Source: CAIKMD01 sp035277525
Lineage (GTDB): Bacteria; Pseudomonadota; Alphaproteobacteria; ATCC43930; CGMCC-115725
Direction of reading: 5' to 3'
Assembly (NCBI GenBank): GCA_035277525.1
Contig: DATEKH010000152.1
Span: 20,027 to 84,026 of the forward strand
DNA: 64,000 nt
Numbering within the stretch: position 1 is the stretch's first letter; each line of letters opens with the position of its first letter. Shown in pieces: positions 49,922 to 57,225 of the stretch. The position numbers and the translations under genes are program-made. A model generated the notes under the pieces. It saw only the letters and a program-made list of their open reading frames with translations, had not been told where the DNA came from and did not search any database.

Positions 49922-50581
49922 ATGAGCGCCGCGTTCGATGATCGACCAGGCCGCGCCAAGCGGATGCTTCATGCCGCCGGGCCCGCGCTTGGGCTGCTTG
50001 TCGCGGCGAGCTTGCTCCTCGCGGTGCCGATGCCAAGCGGCGCCGCCGGCCCCGAGGAAGCGTTTCTTACGGGCCAGTTTCTCATCGCTTCGCCGAGCAT
50101 GGGCGATCCGCGCTTTTACCATGCCGTGATCCTCGTCGTTCACCACGATAAGGAAGGCGCGTTGGGCATCGTCATCAACCGGCCGGTCGAGGCCGAGCCG
50201 ATGCAGCACCTGCTCGAAGAGCTGGGGCAGCAAGGCGCCAAGGCATCGGGCACGGTCGAAATCTTTGCCGGCGGGCCGGTCCAGCCCAATGTCGGCTTCG
50301 TGCTGCACAGCGCTGAATACAAGAGCGCTGGAACGATCGCGATCGACGATCATGTCTCGATGACATCGAATCCGGCTGTGCTGCGCGATATCGCGGGCGG
50401 CCACGGTCCCAAGAAATACCTCCTCGCCTTCGGCTATGCGGGCTGGGGCCCGGGCCAGCTCGAGGCCGAGCTTGCGCAGCAGGCCTGGTTCACCGCCCCC
50501 GACGACCCGCAGCTGCTTTTCGACGGCGATCGCGCGACGCTGTGGCGGAACGCGCTCGACCGGCGCTCGCGCTCGCTTTGA
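49922..50581 (+). CDS. YqgE/AlgH family protein with N-terminal signal/anchor
   Basis: 219-residue YqgE/AlgH (UPF0301) protein: FLTGQFLIASPSMGDPRFYHAVILVVHHDKEGALGIVINRPVEAEPMQHLLEEL and EIFAGGPVQPNVGFVLHS are family hallmarks, as is AFGYAGWGPGQLEAELAQQAWF. Most YqgE proteins are cytoplasmic, but here residues about 17-42 (AAGPALGLLVAASLLLAVPMPSGAAG) form a hydrophobic signal or anchor. ATG 49922 is the start; the frame is open upstream to 49178 inside gph. Its last 92 bases overlap the antisense MetE-like gene. Confidence 0.88.
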   Translation: MSAAFDDRPGRAKRMLHAAGPALGLLVAASLLLAVPMPSGAAGPEEAFLTGQFLIASPSMGDPRFYHAVILVVHHDKEGALGIVINRPVEAEPMQHLLEELGQQGAKASGTVEIFAGGPVQPNVGFVLHSAEYKSAGTIAIDDHVSMTSNPAVLRDIAGGHGPKKYLLAFGYAGWGPGQLEAELAQQAWFTAPDDPQLLFDGDRATLWRNALDRRSRSL

Positions 50582-51800
50582 CGCGCTTTGCCGCGGCGCG
50601 CCGCTTTGGCGCGGGCTTGGCCGCACGCTTGCCCACGCCGAAGAGCTGCGCGGTTGCGATGCGCGCGCCTGCCGCCAAGGCCTCGAGCTTCGCCCACATG
50701 ATCGAGGGATGCACGCGGCGCATGAACGGCCCCTGCGCAAAGCCGCAATCCGTGCCGGCGATCACGTTCTCGCGTCCGACGAGCTCTGCGTAACGCACGA
50801 TGCGCTGGGCGATGAGCTCGGGGTGCTCGACCACATTGGTCGCGTGGCTGATGACGCCGGGAATGAGGATCCGGCCCTTGGGCAGCTTCACCCTTTCCCA
50901 TACCTGCCATTCATGCTCATGGCGCGGATTGGCGCCCTCGATCACATAGGCGCCGGCGCGGACGCGCAGCACGAGATCGACGATGTCTTTGAGGGGCACG
51001 TCGGTGACATGCGGGCCGGGCCAGCTTCCCCAGCAGACATGGTAGCGGATACGGTCCTCCGGAATGCCTTCGAGCGCGTGATTGAGCGCGTCCACATGCA
51101 TCGCGACCCAGTCGCGATATTGCTTGAAGGTCTTGGGCGGAACCTGGCGGTCATAGGTCACGGCGGCGCGCGCATCATCGATCTGCACGAGAAGGCCGCT
51201 ATCGACGATCGTCTTGTATTCGGTACGCATCGCCGCGGCGATGGCGCGCACCATCTCCTCCTCGCTGCGGTAATACTCGTTCTTGCGGTCCGGAATGGCG
51301 CTCGACGGCGCCGCCACGGGCAGGAACGCCTCTTCGACCGAGACCAGGCGAAGCGCGGACTTGAAATTGTCGATGTCGCGCTCGAGCGCCGCCTGGCCGG
51401 TATAGGTGATCGGCGCGACGCAAACCGCGTCGCCGCCGCGCGCGCCGCCATCGCGGCCGTCGAGCTCGGCATAGAATTCGGGGAAGCGCGCCCGATCCGC
51501 GCCATAGGCGTAAGGGTCCCGTCCCGATGCGGAAGGCCGCGATTCGAAGCCGCTCAGGCGCTCGAGCACATATTGCGACCAGCTGATCGACTTGCCGAAT
51601 TCGCCGTCGCTGATGACGTCGACGCCGGTATCGGCCTGCTGGCGCACGACCGTCGCCACCGATTGGGCGAGGCACGTGCCATAGGCTTCCTCGTCATAGG
51701 CCTCGCCGCTCCGCTTCGCGCGCAGAAAGGCGAGCAGCTCCGGCGGCCGGATCAAGCTGCCGACATGGGTGGTCAGAATTCGCTTCTCGCTGCGCTTCAC
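50490..51800 (-). CDS. MetE-like cobalamin-independent methionine synthase-family protein with basic tail
   Basis: 436-residue MetE C-terminal-domain relative. RILTTHVGSLIRPPELLAF opens the TIM barrel; zinc ligands fit HVCWGSWPG (His, Cys), EGANPRHEHEW (Glu) and AGTDCGFAQG (Cys). Such stand-alone proteins act on homocysteine-like thiols or other methyl acceptors. After residue about 385 a lysine/arginine/alanine-rich tail (GKRAAKPAPKRRAAAKRVKASASAGRARSATASRDRR) has no counterpart in MetE and is partly encoded antisense to yqgE. The start is GTG 51800, with GGGAGG upstream. Confidence 0.87.
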   Translation of the reverse strand: MKRSEKRILTTHVGSLIRPPELLAFLRAKRSGEAYDEEAYGTCLAQSVATVVRQQADTGVDVISDGEFGKSISWSQYVLERLSGFESRPSASGRDPYAYGADRARFPEFYAELDGRDGGARGGDAVCVAPITYTGQAALERDIDNFKSALRLVSVEEAFLPVAAPSSAIPDRKNEYYRSEEEMVRAIAAAMRTEYKTIVDSGLLVQIDDARAAVTYDRQVPPKTFKQYRDWVAMHVDALNHALEGIPEDRIRYHVCWGSWPGPHVTDVPLKDIVDLVLRVRAGAYVIEGANPRHEHEWQVWERVKLPKGRILIPGVISHATNVVEHPELIAQRIVRYAELVGRENVIAGTDCGFAQGPFMRRVHPSIMWAKLEALAAGARIATAQLFGVGKRAAKPAPKRRAAAKRVKASASAGRARSATASRDRRRKAAAGRRGR

Positions 51801-51921
51801 CGGCGCCTCCCTCGGTCACAAACATCCCTTTGCGCGCACAGTCCAGGACGCGCTGCGGCGATTCAACCATAAATCCGCCCATTCCGGAAATGGGTGGCGG
51901 TGGGAGGGCAGAGCGCGGCTC

Positions 51922-51964
51922 AGAAAAAGACGGCGCCCACGCGGAGGAAGCCCGCGCGGGCGCC
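51922..51964 (-). terminator. Rho-independent terminator of the Liv-type binding protein gene
   Basis: On the minus strand GGCGCCC (51964-51958) pairs with GGGCGCC (51938-51932), followed by GTCTTTTTCT (51931-51922). The hairpin begins 17 bases after the stop of the binding-protein gene at 51981. The perfect stem and T-run make it a convincing terminator. Confidence 0.75.
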
Positions 51965-51980
51965 TTTGGTTGCGGTTGCG

Positions 51981-53183
51981 TCAGTTCGTTCCGGCGGGAT
52001 GCAACTCGTGCCAGGGATCGTTCTGCGCTTTGTAAGTCTCGAACACGGCGTCGACCAGTTTGCCGTCGATCTTCTCGACGCGCATGATGTATACGTTCTG
52101 GATGAGCTCGCGGGTCTTGGGATCGACCTTGACCGGACCGCGCGGGCTGTCCCAGGAATAACCCTCGATCGCTTTCATCATCTTGGCTGCGTCGCGCTTG
52201 CCGCCGGTTGCCTTGAGCATATGGAAGATCATCTCCATGCCGTCCCAGGCTTCGACGTGGACGAAGCTCGGCTCGCCGGTGACCATCTGATCGCCATACT
52301 TGGCCACCATACCCTTGACGAAGGCCTTGTTCGTCGGATTGTCGAGATTCGGGTCGTAGACGCCGACATTCACGATCCCGATCGCGGCATCGCCATCGGC
52401 CGGAAGATCGAATTGCTCGCCGATCGTGCCGATCATCTGTATGCCCTGCTTGGCGAAGCCGCGCTCGGCAAAGCCCTTCACCGTGCCGACCGACATTGGG
52501 CCGCCCGGCATGAAGGCCACGAGGCAGTCCGGCTTGGCGTCATGAACCCGCTGGAAATAGGTCGAGAAGTCGGTGGTGCCCATCGGCACGCGGATCGGGT
52601 CGAGCATCTTGCCGCCGCCCTTCTCGAACCAATAGCTGAAGGCGTCGATCGCATCCTGACCCGGCGCGTAATTGGCGATGAACATCTGGCAGGTTTTGTA
52701 TTTCTGCGCCAGCGCCCATTTCACCAGGGGCGTGAGCGTCTGCCATTGCGTGAAGCCCGCCCGCACGAAATAAGGCGACTTGTCCACGACGAAGGACGTC
52801 GCCGTATTGAAGGCGATGAAGGGAATCTTCGCCCGGTTGATCACGTCGGCCATCGCGAGGTTCGTCGTGGTGAATTCGAGGCCGCCCATGATCGCGACCT
52901 TGTCGCGGACGATCATTTCCTGGGCCAACTGCCGCGCACGGGGCGGATTGTCGCCGCCGACATCACGGAATATGATCTCGACCTTCGGATTGCCGTTCTT
53001 GCCGTTGTGCTGATCGAGGTAATAATCGATCGCCTGCTGGAAGCTTTTGCCCCAATTCGCATAGGGCCCGGAGGTCGTGCCGAGAATGCCGACTTTGATC
53101 GGGTCGGCCGCCCTGGCGTGGGAGGCCATGCCCACAGCGAGCGCCGCTGCTGCCACACAGGTTGCCAAGTGGGAAAGTTTCAT
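51981..53183 (-). CDS. livK: Branched-chain amino acid-type ABC substrate-binding protein
   Basis: 400-residue periplasmic binding protein with a signal peptide (MKLSHLATCVAAAALAVGMASHARA). The mature sequence DPIKVGILGTTSGPYANWGKSFQQAIDYYLDQHNGKNGNPKVEIIFRDVGGDNPPRARQLAQEMIVRDKVAIMGG is the LivK/AmiC-type leucine-binding fold. ATG 53183 follows GGGAGGA. It is divergent from livH. With livHMGF it completes a Liv-type importer, which in catabolic regions often carries aromatic acids, urea or other small acids rather than amino acids. Confidence 0.92.
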   Translation of the reverse strand: MKLSHLATCVAAAALAVGMASHARAADPIKVGILGTTSGPYANWGKSFQQAIDYYLDQHNGKNGNPKVEIIFRDVGGDNPPRARQLAQEMIVRDKVAIMGGLEFTTTNLAMADVINRAKIPFIAFNTATSFVVDKSPYFVRAGFTQWQTLTPLVKWALAQKYKTCQMFIANYAPGQDAIDAFSYWFEKGGGKMLDPIRVPMGTTDFSTYFQRVHDAKPDCLVAFMPGGPMSVGTVKGFAERGFAKQGIQMIGTIGEQFDLPADGDAAIGIVNVGVYDPNLDNPTNKAFVKGMVAKYGDQMVTGEPSFVHVEAWDGMEMIFHMLKATGGKRDAAKMMKAIEGYSWDSPRGPVKVDPKTRELIQNVYIMRVEKIDGKLVDAVFETYKAQNDPWHELHPAGTN

Positions 53184-53326
53184 AGCGTACCGTCCTCCCT
53201 TCGATGCTGTTACGAATTTTGGTTGCCGCATCGGCGACCAAGCTATATCAGGGGAGCGCGTAATGCAATTTCGTTGAACGGCCAAGCCGATATCGACGGA
53301 TCATCGGAACGGGGAGGGTCGGCCGG

Positions 53327-54199
53327 ATGCTGAATCTTGGAGCAACGGTCCTTGCGTTGCTCATTGATGGCGTTGCTTACGGCATGATTCTGTTTTTGAT
53401 GTCGGTGGGGCTGACGGTCACGCTCGGCGTGATGCGGATCGCCAATCTCGCCCATTGCGCCTTCGCCATGACCGGCGGCTATGTCGCCTTCGCGCTCATC
53501 CGCGCCGGCCATTTCACGCTGTTCACGGCCCTTCCCATCGCCGTGATCGTGACGATGGCGCTCGGCGCGGCGCTCGAGCGGACCCTCTATCGCTGGGTTT
53601 ACACCACCGGCCAGCTCGGCCAGATTCTGATGACGCTCGGCCTGGTCTTTGTCTTCGTTGCCACCGTCAATTTGTTCTTCGGCTCGGATCTCAATGCGCT
53701 GCCGATACCGCACTGGATGTCGGAGACGTGGAACTACGGGGATATCGCCTTCTCCGCCTATCGCGCCTTCATCATCGCCGTCAGCACCGGCCTCGCACTC
53801 GTGCTGTGGGCGATTCTCGAATTCACCGAGTTTGGCGCGAAGCTGCGCGCAGCCGTGGACAACCCGCGCATGGCGCGCTGCGTCGGCATCGATGTGCCGT
53901 GGGTGTTCTCGATCACCTTCGCCGTCGGCTGCGGGCTCGCGGCCGCCGCGGGCGTGCTGGGTACCCAGATCCTGCCGCTCGAGCCGTGGTACGCGCTCGA
54001 ATATCTCGTTCCGGTCTTGATGGTGGTGGCGGTCGGCGGTTTGGGAAGCCTCAAAGGCTCGTTCTACGCGGCGTTGCTGCTTGGTCTTGTGGACACGTTC
54101 GGGCGCTATTACGTGCCCGCCGCCGGCGCTTTCATTATCTATCTTGCCGTGCTGCTCTTGCTGCTGTGGCGCCCGCAAGGCGTCTTCGCGAGAATTTGA
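53327..54199 (+). CDS. livH: Branched-chain amino acid-type ABC permease LivH
   Basis: 290-residue polytopic permease of the LivH family: NLGATVLALLIDGVAYGMILFLMSVGLTVTLGVMRIANLAHCAFAMTGGYVAF and VAVGGLGSLKGSFYAALLLGLVDTFGRYYVP. About eight hydrophobic segments. GGGAGG lies eight bases upstream of ATG 53327. Its stop directly abuts the livM start (54200). First of four tightly packed genes that are divergent from livK. Confidence 0.94.
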   Translation: MLNLGATVLALLIDGVAYGMILFLMSVGLTVTLGVMRIANLAHCAFAMTGGYVAFALIRAGHFTLFTALPIAVIVTMALGAALERTLYRWVYTTGQLGQILMTLGLVFVFVATVNLFFGSDLNALPIPHWMSETWNYGDIAFSAYRAFIIAVSTGLALVLWAILEFTEFGAKLRAAVDNPRMARCVGIDVPWVFSITFAVGCGLAAAAGVLGTQILPLEPWYALEYLVPVLMVVAVGGLGSLKGSFYAALLLGLVDTFGRYYVPAAGAFIIYLAVLLLLLWRPQGVFARI

Positions 54200-55234
54200 A
54201 TGACCGCAACGGTCCACCCCGAAGCTGCAACACCCAACGCCGAGTCCGCGACGCGCGTGCGCCAAGGCCTCACGCGGCATCACTGGTCTTGGCTCGACGG
54301 CCTGCCTTTCGCCGTAGCAGTCGCGGTTTATTTCGCGGCCCCAGGCTATCTGCCGCTCGGGACGCAGGTGATGATCCAGATCGCCTTCGCCATGTCGCTC
54401 GATCTGGCGCTCGGCTATGGCGGGATCGACTCGCTTGGCCACGTCGCCTTCTTCGGGACGGGTGCCTACGTCGCCGGATTATTCGCGATGCATGTAAACG
54501 AGGACCCGATCCTTGGGCTGGCCGTCGCCGCCGTCGCCGGTGCCTTCATCGGCGTCGCAACTGGCCCGCTCGTCTTGCGGACGCGCGGCCTTACCTTGGT
54601 CATGTTGACGCTCGCCGTCGCGACCATGCTGCAGGAATTGGCGAACGCAAACGCCATGCATCCCATCACCGGCGGCGCGGACGGACTCTTCGGATTCCAG
54701 GTCGGTCCGGTCTTCGGCCTCTTTCCCTTCGATATCGCCGGGCAGACCGGTTACTGGTATGCCGTCGGCGTCGTCGCTTTCGTTTTTCTCGTCTCGAAGC
54801 TTGTCGTCAATTCGCCTTTCGGCCTGGCGATCAGAGGCATCCGCGACAACCCGGTACGCATGCGCATGCTCGGCGTCAGCGTCACGCGACGCCTCGTCAC
54901 GCTCTATTGCATCTCGGGCGCGCTCGCGGCAATCGCGGGCGGGCTCTCGGCCCAGGTCACGACGCTGGTCGGTTTGGACAGTCTCGCGTTTCTCCTCTCC
55001 GGAAACGCGCTCGTCATGCTGGTCCTGGGCGGGACCGGAAGCCTCTACGGCGCGATCATCGGTGCGACGATTTTCGTCGTGCTTTCCGACCGCGCCGCCG
55101 CCGTCGATCCGTTCAACTGGCTGTTCGCCATCGGCGCGCTTCTGATCCTCGCGGTGCGCTTCGCGCCCCAAGGTGTCGTCGGGCTCATCGCCGATCGCGT
55201 GCAGCGCCGCGCTGCGAGGCGGACCGACGCATGA
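54200..55234 (+). CDS. livM: Branched-chain amino acid-type ABC permease LivM
   Basis: 344-residue permease of the LivM family. A hydrophilic leader (about 35 residues) precedes eight or more membrane segments; MSLDLALGYGGIDSLGHVAFFGTGAYVAGLFA and LRTRGLTLVMLTLAVATMLQELAN are typical. GLAIRGIRDNPVRMRMLGVSVTRRLV is the EAA-like loop contacting the ATPases. Zero spacing from livH; the ATG of livG overlaps its stop (ATGA). Confidence 0.94.
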   Translation: MTATVHPEAATPNAESATRVRQGLTRHHWSWLDGLPFAVAVAVYFAAPGYLPLGTQVMIQIAFAMSLDLALGYGGIDSLGHVAFFGTGAYVAGLFAMHVNEDPILGLAVAAVAGAFIGVATGPLVLRTRGLTLVMLTLAVATMLQELANANAMHPITGGADGLFGFQVGPVFGLFPFDIAGQTGYWYAVGVVAFVFLVSKLVVNSPFGLAIRGIRDNPVRMRMLGVSVTRRLVTLYCISGALAAIAGGLSAQVTTLVGLDSLAFLLSGNALVMLVLGGTGSLYGAIIGATIFVVLSDRAAAVDPFNWLFAIGALLILAVRFAPQGVVGLIADRVQRRAARRTDA

Positions 55235-55986
55235 GCGTTCCTGCGCTGTCCGTCGAGGGCATCTCCAAGAGCTTTGGCGGCCTGCGCGTGGCGCGCGAAG
55301 TCTCGCTCACGCTCGAGGCGGGGGCACGACACGCGCTGATCGGGCCAAACGGCGCCGGAAAGACCACCCTCGTCAACATGATCAGCGGTCTCCTGCGCCC
55401 CTCTGCTGGAACCATACGGCTCGGGGGAGTCGATATTACCGGCGTGTCGCCGGAACGCCGCGTCGCCATGGGTCTCGCGCGTACCTTTCAGATCAGTTCG
55501 CTTTTTCCCAGCCTGACCGTGGCCGAGAATGTCGGTCTCGCCTTCGAGGCGCGGTTCGGACTCGACCGGCGCCTCTGGGGAAATGTGCGCAAGAGCGCCG
55601 CTGTCGTCGATGGCGCGGCCGCGCTCCTCGATGACCTCGGCCTGCTCGGCCTTGCGGCAAAGCGCATCGCGGATTTGCCTTATGGCCAGCGCCGCCTGGT
55701 CGAGATCGCGCTGGTTCTGGCGCTCAAACCCAGGACCCTGCTGCTCGACGAGCCGGCGGCAGGGCTAGCGGCCGCTGATCGCGGGGCACTGCTCGATCTG
55801 TTGTTGCGCCTGCCGACCGAGTTGAGCGTGCTCGTCATCGAGCACGATATGAGCGTCGTTTTCCGCCTGGCGCAGCGGATCACGGTTCTCGTCGAAGGCG
55901 GGGTTTTGACCGAGGGCGCGGTTGCGGAGATCCGCGCCGACCCGCGCGTGCGCTCGGTTTATCTGGGAAGCCGCGAGCATGGCTGA
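55231..55986 (+). CDS. livG: Branched-chain amino acid-type ABC ATPase LivG
   Basis: 251-residue ATPase: Walker A GPNGAGKTT, Q-loop RTFQISSLFPSLTVAENV, signature LPYGQRRLVEIALVLALKPR (a divergent PYGQ form normal for LivG), Walker B LLLDEPAAGL and switch His VLVIEHDMSVVFRLAQR. ATG overlaps livM by four bases; the last eight bases overlap livF. Pairs with LivF to energise the permeases. Confidence 0.94.
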   Translation: MSVPALSVEGISKSFGGLRVAREVSLTLEAGARHALIGPNGAGKTTLVNMISGLLRPSAGTIRLGGVDITGVSPERRVAMGLARTFQISSLFPSLTVAENVGLAFEARFGLDRRLWGNVRKSAAVVDGAAALLDDLGLLGLAAKRIADLPYGQRRLVEIALVLALKPRTLLLDEPAAGLAAADRGALLDLLLRLPTELSVLVIEHDMSVVFRLAQRITVLVEGGVLTEGAVAEIRADPRVRSVYLGSREHG

Positions 55987-56698
55987 GCTCCTGCGGCTCG
56001 ACGGGGTGACCGCCGGCTATCGCGACACTATCGTCCTCGAAAGCGTCTCGGCAACGATCGGCGGGCGCGATGCTTGGGCCGTGCTCGGCCGCAACGGCGT
56101 CGGCAAGACCACGTTGCTCATGACGCTGATGGGGCTGACAACCTTGCGCGCCGGCACGATCACCTTCGACGGCCGCGATATCGGCGCGCTCGAAACGCAT
56201 CGCCGCGCCGAGGCGGGGCTCGGCTACGTGCCGCAGGAACGCGAGATTTTTCCGTCGCTGACGGTCGACGAAAATCTGCGGGTTGCGCGCCGTCCTGGTG
56301 AGTGGACGCTGGAGCGCGTCTATGATCTCTTTCCCCGGCTCGCGGAGCGGCGCCGCAATTACGGCAATCAGCTTTCAGGCGGCGAGCAGCAAATGCTGGC
56401 GGTCGGACGCGCCCTCGTCGGCAATCCGCGGCTGCTGCTGCTCGACGAGCCGTTCGAGGGCTTGGCGCCAGTCATCATCGATACCCTCGCCGCCGCGCTG
56501 ACGCGGCTGCGCAGCGAGAGCGACATCGCGACCGTGCTCGTCGAGCAGCAGGTGGAGATCGCGCTCGAGATGACCGAGAACGTGATCGTCCTGGACAAGG
56601 GTCAGATCGTCTGGCAAGGCCAAAGCTCGAGCCTCGCCGCCGATCGCGAACGGCTCGCCTCGCTGGTCGGCTTGCAGGATGCCGAGGCCGCGCGCTAG
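55979..56698 (+). CDS. livF: Branched-chain amino acid-type ABC ATPase LivF
   Basis: 239-residue ATPase: Walker A GRNGVGKTT, Q-loop YVPQEREIFPSLTVDENL, signature LSGGEQQMLAVGRALVGNP, Walker B LLLDEPFEGLAP, then VEQQVEIALEMTENVIVLDKGQIVWQG. The VPQEREIFPxLTVxENL segment and the EQQV switch region are characteristic of LivF. It overlaps livG by eight bases and ends the Liv operon 26 bp before the DUF559 gene on the other strand. Confidence 0.94.
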   Translation: MAELLRLDGVTAGYRDTIVLESVSATIGGRDAWAVLGRNGVGKTTLLMTLMGLTTLRAGTITFDGRDIGALETHRRAEAGLGYVPQEREIFPSLTVDENLRVARRPGEWTLERVYDLFPRLAERRRNYGNQLSGGEQQMLAVGRALVGNPRLLLLDEPFEGLAPVIIDTLAAALTRLRSESDIATVLVEQQVEIALEMTENVIVLDKGQIVWQGQSSSLAADRERLASLVGLQDAEAAR

Positions 56699-56723
56699 CA
56701 GGCTATTGAAAAGCCTCGTCGGT

Positions 56724-57122
56724 TCAGTCCATCAAAAAGCCCTCTCCGCCCTTGGGGGCGGAGAGGGTTGGGTGAGGTGGGGGCGAGTCCAAAGAGCGCT
56801 TGATTGTCTCCATCACGCCCTCGATGCTCTCGACGACATCGCTGTTCCAGAAGCGAATCACCCGATAGCCATAGCGCGCGAGTTCCTGGGTTCGCGCTTC
56901 ATCGGCCTTGGCTCGCATCGCATGCCGGCCGCCATCGAGCTCGACGATCAGCTTGCGGGCTGGACAGGCGAAATCGGCAACGAAGTGGCCGATCGGATGT
57001 TGGCGCCGGAATCGCCAGGGCAAGTTGCTCTCGCGCAAAGCGCGCCAAAGCTTGCGCTCGACATCGGTAGCATTGGTGCGGAGACGCCGCGCAAGAATCG
57101 TTTTCGGACGCAAGTCTCGCAT
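56724..57122 (-). CDS. DUF559 endonuclease-like protein nested in a palindromic repeat
   Basis: 132-residue DUF559 protein (Vsr/PD-(D/E)XK fold): NATDVERKLWRALRESNLPWRFRRQHPIGHFVADFACPARKLIVELDGGRHA, with likely catalytic D50, E61 and D63, followed by RTQELARYGYRVIRFWNSDVVESIEGVMETI. The last 20 residues (SPPPHPTLSAPKGGEGFLMD) are encoded by a repeat hairpin and are not part of the fold. The start at 57122 lies just inside the opposite repeat arm, whose TGAGGTGGG may serve as ribosome site. The nuclease role is family knowledge by fold; its target is unknown. Confidence 0.85.
   Translation of the reverse strand: MRDLRPKTILARRLRTNATDVERKLWRALRESNLPWRFRRQHPIGHFVADFACPARKLIVELDGGRHAMRAKADEARTQELARYGYRVIRFWNSDVVESIEGVMETIKRSLDSPPPHPTLSAPKGGEGFLMD
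56740..56781. repeat. Left palindromic arm flanking the DUF559 gene
   Basis: CCCTCTCCGCCC-TTGG-GGGCGGAGAGGG (56740-56767) is a perfect 12-bp stem. The adjoining TTGGGTGAGGTGGG (56768-56781) mirrors CCCACCTCATCCCAA at 57130-57144 but lacks one base. The arm encodes the C-terminus of the DUF559 reading frame. Confidence 0.88.
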
Positions 57123-57129
57123 CGGGCAG

Positions 57130-57178
57130 CCCACCTCATCCCAACCCCTTCTCCGCCCTCCAGGGCGGAGAAGGGGTT
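57130..57178. repeat. Right palindromic arm flanking the DUF559 gene
   Basis: CCCACCTCATCCCAA (57130-57144) leads into a perfect 17-bp stem with a CC loop at 57143-57178 (AACCCCTTCTCCGCCCT and its reverse complement). Together with the left arm at 56740 it forms an inverted pair about 440 bp apart around the DUF559 gene. The motif matches the repeats at 44266, 46576 and 61538. Confidence 0.88.
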
Positions 57179-57225
57179 TATCGATGTGCCTAGGTGGCGA
57201 GGATGAGTTCCGCTGACGCTCGCGC

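Noticed and set aside
56724..56784. C-terminal PHPTLSAPKGGEG segment as a functional domain
   Set aside because: It is the translation of the dispersed repeat hairpin, the same artefact seen wherever such repeats are read through.
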